DNA of 64,000 bases from Nephrocerus scutellatus. Lineage: Eukaryota > Arthropoda > Insecta > Diptera > Pipunculidae. The stretch is from positions 94,507,333 to 94,571,332 of the forward strand of contig OX352761.1 of the NCBI GenBank assembly GCA_947095585.1, given 5' to 3'. Position 1 is the stretch's first letter, and every line of letters starts with the position of its first letter. Position numbers and translations under genes: made by a program. Below are positions 10,483-23,058 of the stretch, in pieces. The notes under the pieces were generated by a model, which did not search any database, had not been told where the DNA came from, and worked only from the letters and a program-made list of their open reading frames with translations.

Positions 10483-10859
10483 ATATAATAACTAAGCAAC
10501 TCATTAAACAATCTCTCTGACACAGTGAAAAGTGCTGCCGATATGAAGGTAAGAAAGCTTTTCCTAAGCATTCATTGATAATTTAAGCTCAAATTTGGGT
10601 CAATATAACTAGAACAGAGTGAACGAATTATTACGAAAAGCAGTTAGTAGCGCATACGACTATAATAGAATTCAAATCCTAAAATAAATCGCAATGTAAA
10701 TAATGCATACTAAAAATAAGCACTTTTATGTAGCATACTTTTAGGCTGTAAGACTTAAGCCTCCAAGTTTGAATCATTGTGTACTGGTCAAACAAGTTGT
10801 CAAAAAGGTTTGTGCGGTTTGTAAAAGAACATGATTGAACATGTAGTCTATTTTTAGAA

Positions 10860-11290
10860 GATGACTCATTACATATGAGTACCGTTAGTTGTAAATAAGG
10901 GAATAAGGCTACAATTTTCTGGTCTTTTCTCGATATTTCTCTTTAAGATTGGAAGTTTCTGGAAGCTTTTCAATGAGTATAAAAGAGAGATAATTAGTTA
11001 TTTGGAATTTAACCAGTGAAGTTGTAAAAGTTCTTGCAAAGTGATTAAGCTACTACCTAAGAGAATTGTTGTAAAGTACAAGTATTATAAGTGTTCTTGT
11101 GTACATTTAAAGTTATTACCAATAAAAATTGTGAGCTTATGTTACTAATACTGTTTGTGAATTAAAGTTGTTATTTGTAAATTAATAAACATGTGTTGTG
11201 TTTTATTTCCAAAATCCTTTACGAACTCGAAAGCCTGAATTTCGTAATAGTATCTCAGCTTTCGATTTAGGCATTGACCCAAATTTCCGA
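10860..11290 (+). mobile_element. LTR-like block (possible solo LTR); second copy at 13137-13567
   Basis: Contains a TATA-like GAGTATAAAAGAGAG, then AATTAAAGTTGTTATTTGTAA, AATAAAC (polyadenylation-like) and AACGAACTCGAAAGCCTGAATTTCGTAA. The same order of words occurs at 32125-32392 in a diverged copy. This promoter-then-poly(A) layout is typical of an LTR, but I cannot place exact TG...CA ends and see no adjacent gag or pol. Confidence 0.4.
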
Positions 11291-11499
11291 TACTAATTTA
11301 ATGGGAAACTCGCAAGTTATAGTCGCATTCTGTTAAAATGATGATTTCCTTGTGAAAAAACAAAACCAGAATCATTTTTTGTAACGTTATGAGAACCAAA
11401 GCTCAAGCTTCGAAAATATGCCACAATATCAATGCAATTTAACCATTAAAGCGGTCTTAAATTGCTTGGTGATTAGTTTTATTTTTAAAAAAAACAGCA

Positions 11500-11765
11500 A
11501 ATGAAAATTAAATGTTTGCTTGTAAAGTCTCTAATACACATGTGTATAAAATTTGAAGAAAATCGGGTACATTTAAAAAAAATTGTATGTGAGCCTACCG
11601 ACCCCGGAGCCCTATCACTTCCAAAGAAAATCTGGTAAATTTTGTAAAATATTTGTATAAGAGCCCTTAGACTCCAAGGCGCCCGATCCCTTCCAAATTT
11701 ACAAAAAGGGTTGTCCATCGGAGACACACATGCGTATAAAATTTGAAGAAAATCGGGTAAAATTT
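11500..11765 (-). mobile_element. DINE-like core units, reverse orientation; second copy at 13777-14042
   Basis: Reads on the minus strand as two and a half core units: ACCCGATTTTCTTCAAATTT, ACACATGTGT, CGATGGACAACCCTTTTTGT. No head or tail is retained. The short open frame here (80 codons) is a by-product of the repeat. Confidence 0.7.
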
Positions 11766-12016
11766 GTTAAATATTTATATATATTAGACACAAAGTGCTT
11801 GGTTGTTCTACATTTTGGAGTTCTAACAGTGCTCCTGTGAAGCTTCTATAAATTCTCGAATTTCAGTAGTTAAACTTGCTTGACTCAAGCCCAACATAGA
11901 TTCCGAAAATGTACTTTCGGTAGAAAATATTAGCATTATACATACGTTTATTATAAATCCAATTCAAAACAGAACCGAATTGTACAGAACTGTTTCTATT
12001 CTACTCTTTTATTAAC

Positions 12017-12300
12017 TTGCCCTGGCTTCATAACCCACCCATCGGCCCCATCGGTCCCCATCACCACCTCTCCACGCAAATCACTATCACATCACCCCCT
12101 TACATCAATAGCCTCCCACATATAATCCTAACGCCCATTTTCTATCCACTGACCCACTCGCCAGTGTGCACCACCCTAACTATTCCGTCCCCTTTGACCA
12201 CCCACCACACCGATTACCATCCATCACCCCCATCAGTACCCGTAGCTCCAAAAACTTAACCACATCGCCCGCTTTAAGCAGCGCTGCTTGCTTTACGATT
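12017..12300. other. C-rich, purine-poor stretch; second copy at 14294-14577
   Basis: Strongly C-rich on the plus strand (CCCACCCATCGGCCCCATCGG and similar). It gives an 80-codon Pro/His/Ile/Thr-rich open frame. Composition, not selection, explains that frame: there is no start context, domain or homologous exon. Confidence 0.5.
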
Positions 12301-12631
12301 GGAGCTGTTTTGTTGTTGTGTTGCAGCAGAGAGTATAGAGATATCAAGAGGAATTAGAACAAATATTTTTGTACAAAACTGAATGGTTCCGCAATTGAAA
12401 TGTGCTGTACACTCAGTTGTGAGTGTGCATTTGTGTTTCGTAAAATATTACGAGTACATATATGAAGAACTGGTTACGCACTAAACTGCCTTACAGCTTA
12501 ATTCAACTCAAAAGAAAGAATTTTAGTGGTACTTCGTACTTCTTACGTCGTTGTGTGTACGTCGCACCAGCCGTGCGCTCAATTTTTTAATTCGCTTGCC
12601 CGTGGCACGACTGTCTCTCAGTCGGTCGGTC

Positions 12632-14908
12632 TTTTTTTTTTTTCATAATGATTTGCCAAACAATACTGAGTAGAAATGCCACTTTGAGCTGTCAAAACAA
12701 CTGTCATAAAATAAAACGACATCTATCGGAAAAACAAACCTCCCAAAAAAACACCCTTTATATAATAACTAAGCAACTCATTAAACAATCTCTCTGACAC
12801 AGTGAAAAGTGCTGCCGATATGAAGGTAAGAAAGCTTTTCCTAAGCATTCATTGATAATTTAAGCTCAAATTTGGGTCAATATAACTAGAACAGAGTGAA
12901 CGAATTATTACGAAAAGCAGTTAGTAGCGCATACGACTATAATAGAATTCAAATCCTAAAATAAATCGCAATGTAAATAATGCATACTAAAAATAAGCAC
13001 TTTTATGTAGCATACTTTTAGGCTGTAAGACTTAAGCCTCCAAGTTTGAATCATTGTGTACTGGTCAAACAAGTTGTCAAAAAGGTTTGTGCGGTTTGTA
13101 AAAGAACATGATTGAACATGTAGTCTATTTTTAGAAGATGACTCATTACATATGAGTACCGTTAGTTGTAAATAAGGGAATAAGGCTACAATTTTCTGGT
13201 CTTTTCTCGATATTTCTCTTTAAGATTGGAAGTTTCTGGAAGCTTTTCAATGAGTATAAAAGAGAGATAATTAGTTATTTGGAATTTAACCAGTGAAGTT
13301 GTAAAAGTTCTTGCAAAGTGATTAAGCTACTACCTAAGAGAATTGTTGTAAAGTACAAGTATTATAAGTGTTCTTGTGTACATTTAAAGTTATTACCAAT
13401 AAAAATTGTGAGCTTATGTTACTAATACTGTTTGTGAATTAAAGTTGTTATTTGTAAATTAATAAACATGTGTTGTGTTTTATTTCCAAAATCCTTTACG
13501 AACTCGAAAGCCTGAATTTCGTAATAGTATCTCAGCTTTCGATTTAGGCATTGACCCAAATTTCCGATACTAATTTAATGGGAAACTCGCAAGTTATAGT
13601 CGCATTCTGTTAAAATGATGATTTCCTTGTGAAAAAACAAAACCAGAATCATTTTTTGTAACGTTATGAGAACCAAAGCTCAAGCTTCGAAAATATGCCA
13701 CAATATCAATGCAATTTAACCATTAAAGCGGTCTTAAATTGCTTGGTGATTAGTTTTATTTTTAAAAAAAACAGCAAATGAAAATTAAATGTTTGCTTGT
13801 AAAGTCTCTAATACACATGTGTATAAAATTTGAAGAAAATCGGGTACATTTAAAAAAAATTGTATGTGAGCCTACCGACCCCGGAGCCCTATCACTTCCA
13901 AAGAAAATCTGGTAAATTTTGTAAAATATTTGTATAAGAGCCCTTAGACTCCAAGGCGCCCGATCCCTTCCAAATTTACAAAAAGGGTTGTCCATCGGAG
14001 ACACACATGCGTATAAAATTTGAAGAAAATCGGGTAAAATTTGTTAAATATTTATATATATTAGACACAAAGTGCTTGGTTGTTCTACATTTTGGAGTTC
14101 TAACAGTGCTCCTGTGAAGCTTCTATAAATTCTCGAATTTCAGTAGTTAAACTTGCTTGACTCAAGCCCAACATAGATTCCGAAAATGTACTTTCGGTAG
14201 AAAATATTAGCATTATACATACGTTTATTATAAATCCAATTCAAAACAGAACCGAATTGTACAGAACTGTTTCTATTCTACTCTTTTATTAACTTGCCCT
14301 GGCTTCATAACCCACCCATCGGCCCCATCGGTCCCCATCACCACCTCTCCACGCAAATCACTATCACATCACCCCCTTACATCAATAGCCTCCCACATAT
14401 AATCCTAACGCCCATTTTCTATCCACTGACCCACTCGCCAGTGTGCACCACCCTAACTATTCCGTCCCCTTTGACCACCCACCACACCGATTACCATCCA
14501 TCACCCCCATCAGTACCCGTAGCTCCAAAAACTTAACCACATCGCCCGCTTTAAGCAGCGCTGCTTGCTTTACGATTGGAGTTGTTTTGTTGTTGTGTTG
14601 CAGCAGAGAGTATAGAGATATCAAGAGGAATTAGAACAAATATTTTTGTACAAAACTGAATGGTTCCGCAATTGAAATGTGCTGTACACTCAGTTGTGAG
14701 TGTGCATTTGTGTTTCGTAAAATATTACGAGTACATATATGAAGAACTGGTTACGCACTAAACTGCCTTACAGCTTAATTCAACTCAAAAGAAAGAATTT
14801 TAGTGGTACTTCGTACTTCTTACGTCGTTGTGTGTACGTCGCACCAGCCGTGCGCTCAATTTTTTAATTCGCTTGCCCGTGGCACGACTGTCTCTCAGTC
14901 GGTCGGTC
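12632..14908 (+). repeat. 2277-bp tandem duplication, unit 2
   Basis: Second copy. The junction near 12624-12643 joins the GTCGGTCGGTCT microsatellite directly to the poly-T of the MITE, so both breakpoints lie in simple sequence. To the right the DINE-like element continues without a break at 14909, which shows that unit 2 keeps the original right flank. Confidence 0.95.
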
Positions 14909-15655
14909 TGTTTGTCGTGGAATCTTGCGATCAATTTTTAACCCATTTTGCCAAATCATGGGGCCCCAACAAATTTTAAAAAAAAATTAACCCGAATTTT
15001 TTCAAATTTTATACACGCTGCTCCGATGTACAACACTTTTTGTGAATATTTTGGAGACCCTGGGCCCCGGGGTCGTGTGGCACCATACAATTTTTTTAAA
15101 AAAAAATTAACGCAACTTTCATCAAATTTTATACACGCGTGTATCTCCGATGGACAAAACTTTTAGGACATTTTTTGAGCGAATGGGCCCTGAGGCCCGA
15201 GGGGTGCCCGTATAAATTTTTTAAAAATTATCCAGATTTTCTTCAAATTTTAAACATATGTTTATCCCGATGGACAAAATTTTTGTAAAATTTATGAAGC
15301 GAATGGTACCTGAGGCCCGGGGGCGGGGCCATAAAATTTTTTCTAAAAATTAGCCCGATTTTCTTTTAATTTTAAACATATGTGTATCTCCGATAGACCG
15401 AACTTTTTGTAAAAATTTTTGAGTTTTTGGTTTGAATATGAATATTTTTCCCATACAAACTTTTTTTACACATGTGTATCTCCCGTGACAACAGTTTTTG
15501 AAAAAAATTTGAGGTGAAGGGGCTCTAAAACTTATTATTTTTTTTCAAATTAACGCGGTTCAATATTTGGCGGTTCAAAATTTGCACACATATGTATCTC
15601 CTCTTAGAGAATTTACATGAAAAATTTTAATTTTGATGGGTATATTTTGATGTTT
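14863..15655 (+). mobile_element. DINE-like element
   Basis: The head is partly eroded (AATTCGCTTGCCCGTGGCACG, then a GTCGGTCGGTCTG microsatellite and GTGGAATCTTGCGATC). Four or more core units follow, with ACATATGTGTATCTCCGAT words near 15000, 15130, 15260, 15380 and 15470. A tail at 15590-15645 reads CTTAGAGAATTTACATGAAA then ATTTTGATGGGT. The head and first 46 bases also appear as a stub at 12586-12631 because the duplication cuts through them. Confidence 0.75.
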
Positions 15656-15659
15656 ATAT

Positions 15660-16349
15660 TTTATTTTCATTCAATCAATTTGTGTATGTGCGGTTTAACT
15701 ACATCAACAATTCTACTCAAATGTCAACAACGAAATCGAACAATAAATACAAAAGCGTGAATACAGCGCCACCTATCAGAATTCAACATAATTATAAACA
15801 TTCCAATAATAGTAGCCAATGTACATCCATTCTGATATGAACAAATATCAATAAATGTAGTTTTTCGTAAAAATCTCGACTTCACAACCACTTAGCGGGT
15901 CCAAATTTTATATTTAAACTTATTTTTATTTAAGAAATTAACTTTGTGAATTTGAGCCAAATAGTATCATAAATACGAAAAATTAAAATATCACGACTAA
16001 AGCGCCACCTATCATGGTTAAACTTAAGATAAAAACCTTCCTGCAGACTAAACTAACATATTGTCTAAATTTGGAGTTAATCGTTCCAGCGGTTCTCATA
16101 TTCATATTCGCAGGATATATGTGCACATTTGAAGTTTGTGAAGTAATTATGCACCTTCAGTGTTACAAATTTACTAACGGATATTAGATGTTGTAGGTGG
16201 AAGCCACAATTCAGCAGTTGATTGTCTCGGATTGTATTATTTCCTATGGTTCCGTAAAAGGTTTGCAAAATCAGAATTTAAAATAATAATACTGTTGTGT
16301 AATAACAAACTTAATATACTGGATTTAGATGGTATTACATAAGGAATAA
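15660..16349. other. Spacer without recognised gene
   Basis: AT-rich. A word GCGCCACCTATCA occurs twice (near 15769 and 16003), suggesting an old duplicated repeat. Confidence 0.4.
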
Positions 16350-16408
16350 GTGGTTTCCTTTCAACTACTATCTTCGTCGCCAAGGACGAGGAACCATTTA
16401 TTCAAAGC
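16350..16408 (+). repeat. 59-bp direct repeat, copy 1
   Basis: Identical to 17150-17208, exactly 800 bp away. It includes TTTCAACTACTATCTTCGTC and GCCAAGGACGAGGAACCATT, with a small self-complementary TTCGTC/GACGAG. Neither a target duplication of normal size nor a known LTR. Confidence 0.95.
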
Positions 16409-16479
16409 GATGACGTAAAAATTATATACTTCAGACCTATGCGTTGCAATATCTTACTGTGCTAAATGGCAACAACATA

Positions 16480-16850
16480 TATTCAGACTAGTCCTAAGAG
16501 ATTTTCCCCGCAGTCAACGCACAGTAATCCTAGAGGACGGCAAATCACTCAATCGATCGAGGTGTAACTTTAAAAAAACATCCTCACAGAAATTCACATC
16601 AGGTCTAAATTCCAAAATCTCATTGATAAAAACTATAACGCCATACTAGCAACTGCGAGAAAACACATATAACGGGGCTAAACAAGAAAATGAATATTCC
16701 CGAAAACCATACCATTTTTGAGCTAGAAAAAGCTATTGCTACAAACCTATAGGAAAGCTGCTGAATCAGATGGAATATACCCCCAGTTTATAAGAAAATG
16801 CAGAACGAATGTCAAAGCCTGGCTACGTAAGTTCTTTAATGGGACCGGTG
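16480..16850 (+). pseudogene. Degraded LINE reverse-transcriptase fragment
   Basis: Broken frames read KAAESDGIYPQFIRKC and KAWLRKFFN (about 16752-16840). This is the start of a LINE reverse transcriptase (the usual form is 'KAAGPDGI.PEF'). Upstream frames around 16500-16700 are also LINE-like but full of stops. It is short and lies between the two copies of the 59-bp direct repeat. Confidence 0.5.
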
Positions 16851-17149
16851 GCTAGTTTATTTGCGGCCATGACCGGAATTTGGATGACCATTAAAATTGC
16901 AATTACTTTTGCATTATTATGTTAGGTAACGGTTTTATTAAATAACCTATATTCCGTGGAATTTAACGTAAAATGTATTTGTTATAGAAGGATTACGTAT
17001 TTTTATATTCCTACTTTATTAAAAGAAAATCGAAACATTAGTCATTTTCATCCCAAAATTTTTAATACTTTTGTTGTTATGATAATAGCACCCTGTAAAA
17101 GGAAGTAGCTCTTGCGGATCGACAATATTCGAAATTCCGTGGTGTGGTT

Positions 17150-17208
17150 GTGGTTTCCTTTCAACTACTATCTTCGTCGCCAAGGACGAGGAACCATTTA
17201 TTCAAAGC
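17150..17208 (+). repeat. 59-bp direct repeat, copy 2
   Basis: Exact match to 16350-16408. The sequences on either side of the two copies differ. Confidence 0.95.
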
Positions 17209-17924
17209 CTAAACAGTCAAAACTGGTATAAGTTTTTTGAATTTTTTTTTATGTTTTTGGAAACTTAATTTATCTTAAATAATCTTAAAAAAAAACAACT
17301 CTGTTCATAGTGACAATTAGTCTATATTAAGTGTGTGAAAATAATAACAAAACTCTCAAAGAATTCCATCTAAGTCAACATATATTGTCATTAATGAAAA
17401 GAGCACTGTTTGCTGATCACTTGCAAATTGGAGTGCACATCACAGCAGTACTAGGATTTAAAGTGAATTGCAAAATAATTGTTTATTACAAGAAACACAT
17501 TTCTATTAATATATATGTATATACATAAAAACGGCGCTAAAGTTCTTTTGATACTGGATGTGTGGAAACGAGAGGAATAGACAAATTGCCGTAGAGCTTT
17601 TCAAGTTGTCATATCCAAACAAGCAAAGAAACCTTCCCCAGATCCGAAATCGTAAGCGCCTAAAACTATACAATGTAATCCAAATCATAATTCCACAACA
17701 GCTTCATATTTAAAAATATTATAGAGTTACCAGTAACAATAAAAAAAAATAAAAAAATTCAATTAATTAATTTTAGTATATTGTAATAAATATCACAAAT
17801 CAAAATCAAACAACAAAATGAAAAATCTTTAACATGGGTATAGCTAGGTCGCCCCGTGTGGTCCGACAAAATTACCAAGTCATCTAGAACTCGCAGAATA
17901 TAACACAAATTTACACCAATATCA
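17209..17924. other. AT-rich spacer
   Basis: No supported gene. Two 60-65 codon open frames overlap on opposite strands and show no domain. Confidence 0.4.
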
Positions 17925-19460
17925 TTACGTCTTCAAGCAATCCAATCCGCTGGGCCAGATGGTATTTCCCCAATAGTTCCAAAGAGGTGTTCTTCCAAGG
18001 TGGCATTACCATTGCGTAAGCTTTTCCATTTATCCTATTCTTCTTGACTCTTCCCGCGAAGTTGGAAATCAGTCTTTGCCCAGCCCATGCCCAAAAAAAG
18101 CGAGCCGTCGTCTTCTTCTTCATACCGACCCATAGCACTTACATCCATTCTTTCTAAGGTCATGGAAATGCTGATCAATTTTCAGCTCAAGAAATATCTT
18201 GAAACCAACGAAATCCTTAGTGTTCGGCAGTACGGATTTCGTAGGCAAAGTTCTACTGGTGATTTGACGGCATATCTCTGTGAACAGTGGAATCGGTTTT
18301 TGCATCAATTTCGAGAAAACTAAGCTGTTGCACTCGATATTTCTGACAGAGTTTGGCATCAAGCTCTTTTGTCTAAAATGCGTGCTTATAAAGTTAATGA
18401 TAAACTGCTTCACTGGATTAGAAGCTATCTTTTGGACCGCTCAATTCAAGTTGTATTGGACGGTTTCAAGTCTAAAGTTCATTACTTCAATGCTGGCGTT
18501 CCCCAGGGCTCTGTTTTGTCCCCGACACTCTTCCTTATTATTATTATTAATCTCTTATCTGTTACTTCTAATCCAATTAACTCTTTCGCTGACAACAGAA
18601 CTCTCAGCTTCTCATATATGTTTGAACTTTTTTGTGGAACTCAAACAACTTCGTATGTTAAGCACGTTAAATTCTAACCTAGACAGTATAATAAAATGGG
18701 GAGAAATCATACGGGTAGAATTTAACGCTTCCAAAACGCTTCTCCTGTCGTCTAAGCAAATTTTAAATCCCATGCCATTATCCATGAATGGCACTTGCAT
18801 CGAAAAAACTGAAATTTTCGCAATTCTCGATATGAGCGTTAACGACAAGCTTCGTTCTAATGACCACATATTTACAGTCGCCAAAAATGCCGCAAAATGT
18901 TTAGGTTTTCTAGCCCGTTGCAAGAAATATTTCACTCCCTCTGATCTGGCTACTATAACAAGGCTTTTATTCGCCCTAAACTTGAGTACAATTGCCATGT
19001 CTGGTCTGGTCTGGTCCGAGCGATAAAACTTATCGGTGACGCAATTATAGCGAAGTCAATAGATTCGCTTGAACATCGCAGGAACGTTTCCTGCTTGTCA
19101 TTGTTTTATCAATTTTACCACCAGCGGTGCTCAAAATAAATCGCCAGCTGCATGCCACCTCTCCTTAAATTCAACCGCAATACTCGTGGCGCTCTAAAAG
19201 CTCACCAGTTAACCCTCAGGCCCATCGGATGTACAGTTAAGTTCAGGGATTCGTTATTCAGCCCTACAACACGTATGTGGAATGCTCTGCCAAGCTCTGT
19301 CTTCCTACATCACTATGATCCAGGCATTCAAAACACATAGACATCTCCTCTTTTCTCCTCCTTTTCCTTAACGCCCACGCTGTGCCAAGCATATAGCCGA
19401 GCATTATAATGATGCGAACCCCTTAAAGCGTGCGCGAATTATAAAACAAAAATTAAAACC
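17925..19460 (+). mobile_element. LINE family A (Jockey/CR1-like), copy 1, 5'-truncated
   Basis: Reverse transcriptase of a non-LTR element in broken frames: SAGPDGISP (17950), then YRPIALTSILSKVME (18122), QYGFRRQSSTGDL (18230), DRVWHQALLSKM and GVPQGSVLSPTLF (18500). The FADD box is altered to FADNRTLS (18585). A C-terminal domain with RTLF-type and WNALPSSVFPHHYDP words follows to 19340. The 3' tail at about 19375-19460 is CTGTGCCAAG, GCATTATAATGATGCGAACC, CTTAAAGCGTGCGCG, AATTATAAAA. Jockey versus CR1 clade cannot be settled here. Copies 2-4 are at 22440, 40380 and 43705. Confidence 0.8.
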
Positions 19461-19464
19461 ACTG

Positions 19465-22437
19465 CAACAACAACAGCAACAACTACAACAAATAATTCCA
19501 AACTTCCTAATACAACAACAAACACCACACAACAACACCATTCGCCATACCAATAAACGCCGAAACCGATTGTAGCACCACTACCGCTCTACATCGGCAA
19601 CTGTGAATCCGCCAAATGCTATCCCTGACAAATCTCGACAGACCAAACACCAGCCTTTCTCAGCTCCAAATATTCACAAAAATCACAAAACAGAAATAGA
19701 ACCTTACCGTCAAAATCCTCCGACAATACCAAAAAATTCTCCCAAAAAATTTAACATATTATCAACGGACGATGGAGAAGAAACCGAAAAAGTTACGAAC
19801 GACAAGAAAGATAAAGTTACACATAAAAAAACACAAAAACCACCACAAATATAAGTCCAAGGAGTAAAGTGTATAAAGGTACTTATTAATGCACTAGACC
19901 ACGAGGCAACAAAAAACTCATACGAATTAAGAGTTTTATCAAACAATGAGATACAAATCCAGTCAACTGATTCTATCACCTACACAAACATAGTCAAAAT
20001 ACTACAACAACAAAATAGCAATATTACACCTATAACCCAAAGAACAAAGAGGATTCTGGGTTATACTTCGAAATATGCATATGCGTTAGAAACATTCACA
20101 ACATACTACAAAAAGGGACTAAACACGCGTTATCACATTTCTCTATAGAACTAGAAATCAAAGAAAACAACAAAAACATGTATAACATTACACACCTGCT
20201 ATATTGCAAAATATCCTTTGAACCAACCCACCAAAAAAGAAAAATTCCAAAATGAACAAACTGTCAAAAATATGGACATAACAAGAATTATTGTAAAAAG
20301 AAACCAACCTACGTTAAGTTCGCAGGGAAACAAGAGACAATAGAATATGTGGAGAAAATCACACAGCCAACTATAAAGGCTGTGACATATACAAAGCCCT
20401 AAAAGTCCAAAGGTATCCTCACTTCGGGAAAAAAGATGCACGACAAACACTAGCGATCCATCTACCGATGCACGTAAAGTTCCATCGACTTGTCACTTAT
20501 GCAGAAATTGCAGCAAAAAACTCGACACAAAATAATCAAAACAATAACGACCAAACTCAAATCAGCACAGCAAAAACCACAAACGCGTTAGTCGATCTAT
20601 CAGAGATAAAAACTATGATGAAACAACTCGAAACTCAAATTTCTAACATGATGAATATCCTTACTCTTCTAATTACAAAAATAAATGGACAACCAAATTT
20701 AAGAATAGTTATTTGGAACGCTTAATAAAGGTATTAAGGACGCGTCGGAACTAAAACGGTTTATAAGAGATAGCTACGTTGATATTGCATTAAAATATCT
20801 GAAACATACTCTACAATTAAGAGCTATTTCTAAATCCCACTATCACTATCAGTACTATCAGTAAAACTCAATACACAGAATATTTAAAAATTCTGAGACT
20901 TCAACGCGAACAACGCCGATCGGGGATACAGGCTGAACAATAAAAAAGGAAAAAAATCTACTAGACGGGATAATACAGAATAACAACAAAAACATAAGCA
21001 CTTACTGGCCGATAGTGGCACTAGAAAATTACCGGACCTCATAGTCTGCATAATAAAGCATATAAATCCAAATTATCTTATTGTAAATTCTTACTTTGAA
21101 TTGTTGTCTGACTACTCATCTATTATATTAGAACTCCAAACAGAACCAAAACTCAAAAGTCGAGGATTCCAACTTTGCAATCACAAAACGGACTGGACCA
21201 CATTTCGTTAAATAATCGACGAGAAAATAGAACTTCATATTTCACTCAAGACAACAAATGAGGTTGAAAGTCCTATTTTCCACTAAAATGACACAATACA
21301 ATCAGCAGCAATAAGGTCCACCCAGAGATTAAAATGAAACAATTCAACAAACCGGCACCGCATTCAACCAGACAAAAAATCAAAGAAAAACGGAAGCTAC
21401 GAAAAATATGGCAAGTTACCAGATCACCATTTTACAAGGCAAAACTTAACAAAGCAATCAAAGAGCTTAAATACTTTTGAAAGCAGATCATAATGACAAC
21501 ATTAACGAATTCCTCTAAAGCCTAACATCAACAAGAACAACACACTACTCACTCTGGAAGGTAATAAGATGTTCAAAAAGTGTAAAGTCTACCAACCGCC
21601 CTCATTAAAAGTTGGCAATACGTGGTCTATGGTAAATAAGGACAAAGCACTACTCCAATTAACCAAATAAATACCACAATGCCCTCCATCAATGTCTCAA
21701 CGAAAAAATCAATAAAAAAGTGGGCACAAGCGAAATAAAGCACCTGGACAAAAGATTATATACCAAGAAGACACCAGGTTATGACATGTTAACAGGAAGA
21801 ATGTTAAAAGAACTATCTTACAGGGAAACTTAATATCTTATGAATATTTTTAACGCCGTCCTAAGACTAAAATACTTTCCAAAAGTTTGGATGGTATCAA
21901 AAATAAATGCCTAACTACTAAAACCAGGCAAGGAGTCTACAAGAACTGCATCATACAGACCGATAAGTTTGTTACCTATTATTTTGAAGATTATCAAAAA
22001 GTTGTTTCTTGATCGTATGGAAATAACCATAAACGAAAAATATCTTATTCCTGACCACAAATTCGGATTTGGTAGACAACACTCAACTACTCAAAAAGTA
22101 CATAGAGTAACTAATAAAATTCTTAACGATCTGAATGAACTGAAATACTATGTGACGGTCTATCTAGACGTTGCAAAGCGTTTGATATTGTTTGGCACAA
22201 AGGACTCCTACACAAACTCAAACCAATGCTACCAGTTTACTACCCTCTTATCGACAGCTTTTTAAAATACAGAATCCAGATGGATACAGGAGTACCCCAA
22301 GGTAGTGTCTTAGGACCAATACTTTACCTCTTATTCACAGCTAACTTACCAAAACTAAGACAGAAAAATTGTATGATAGCTACGTTCGCAGATGACACAG
22401 TGATTCTCTCCTCACACGATACCAACAAATAGCTACT
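19465..22437 (+). mobile_element. Jockey-clade LINE with gag-like ORF1 and ORF2, degraded
   Basis: Begins with a CAA-rich leader (19465-19560). ORF1-like frames run to about 20720 and hold a decayed zinc knuckle (NCQKYGHNKNYC then VKFAGKQ, about 20255-20340) as in Jockey gag proteins. A basic/coiled segment ends in QPNLRIVIWNA at 20690-20725. That phrase is the normal start of the ORF2 endonuclease, but a stop follows immediately. The reverse transcriptase reads YRPISLLP (21955), GFGRQHSTTQ, YVTVYLDVAK, TGVPQGSVLGPILYLLFTA (22285) and TFADDTVILS (22382). Many stops and shifts show that it is dead. It abuts LINE A copy 1 at left and LINE A copy 2 at right. Confidence 0.75.
19603..20725 (+). 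pseudogene. Jockey gag-like ORF1 remnant
   Basis: Nucleic-acid-binding protein that packages LINE RNA in intact elements. Here it is split by stops. The N-terminal part is rich in Pro, Lys, Asn and Thr. The middle (about 19880-20210) reads ALDHEATKNSYELR and ITPITQRTKRILG, like the pre-knuckle domain of Jockey gag. The knuckle region has lost one Cys (CQKYGH). The final part, AEIAAKNSTQNNQ to the stop at 20725, is a Gln/Asn-rich linker and a possible coiled coil. Confidence 0.6.
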
Positions 22438-23025
22438 CACCAACTGGACGGTGCTTATGGAGTTGATGATAAGCTGGTTCACTGATTAGAAGCTATCTTT
22501 TGGACCGCTCAATTCAAGTTGTATTGGATGGTTTAAAGTCTAAAGTTCATTACTTAAATGCTAACGTTCCCCAGGGCTCTGCCTTGTCCCCGACACTCTT
22601 CCTCATTTTTATTAATTATCTCTTATCTGTGACCTCTAATCCAATTCACTCTTTTGCTAACGACAGCACTCTCAGCTTCTCATTTACATTTGAGGAACTC
22701 AAACTCAAGCAACTTCGTATCTTAAGCACGTTAAATTCTGACCTACACAGCATATAGCAATGAAAAGAGAAAACAATCGAGTAGAATTTAACGCTTCCAA
22801 AACCCAATGCTGTCTTCTGTCATCTAAGCGAATCCTAAATCCTATGCCATTATCCATGAATGGCACTTGCATCGAAGAAACTGAAAATATCGCAATTCTT
22901 GGTATGTGCGTTAACGACAAGCTTCGTTGGAATGACCACATATTTACCGTCGCCAAAAATGCTGCGAAATATTTAGGTTGTCTAGCCCGGGGCAAGAAAT
23001 ATTTCACTCCCTCCGATCTGGCTAC

Positions 23026-23031
<6 letters not shown>

Positions 23032-23058
<27 letters not shown>

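Larger units (their letters stand above)
10355..12631 (+). repeat. 2277-bp tandem duplication, unit 1
   Basis: Starts in the MITE poly-T run and ends in the GTCG microsatellite of a DINE-like head. It is nearly identical to 12632-14908 at a constant offset of 2277. The one substitution noticed is c at 12305 versus t at 14582. It contains the MITE end, an LTR-like block, reverse DINE core units and a C-rich stretch. Confidence 0.95.

Noticed and set aside
11485..11727. 80-codon minus-strand frame starting MSPMDNPFCKFG
   Set aside because: Entirely within DINE-like core units; the same frame recurs wherever the repeat occurs.
12017..12259. 80-codon Pro/His-rich open frame, present twice because of the duplication
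   Set aside because: It follows from a C-rich stretch; no domain, splice context or upstream signal, and an overlapping frame is also open.
16077..16268. 63-codon minus-strand frame
   Set aside because: No domain, no signal peptide and no splice context; expected by chance in AT-rich DNA.
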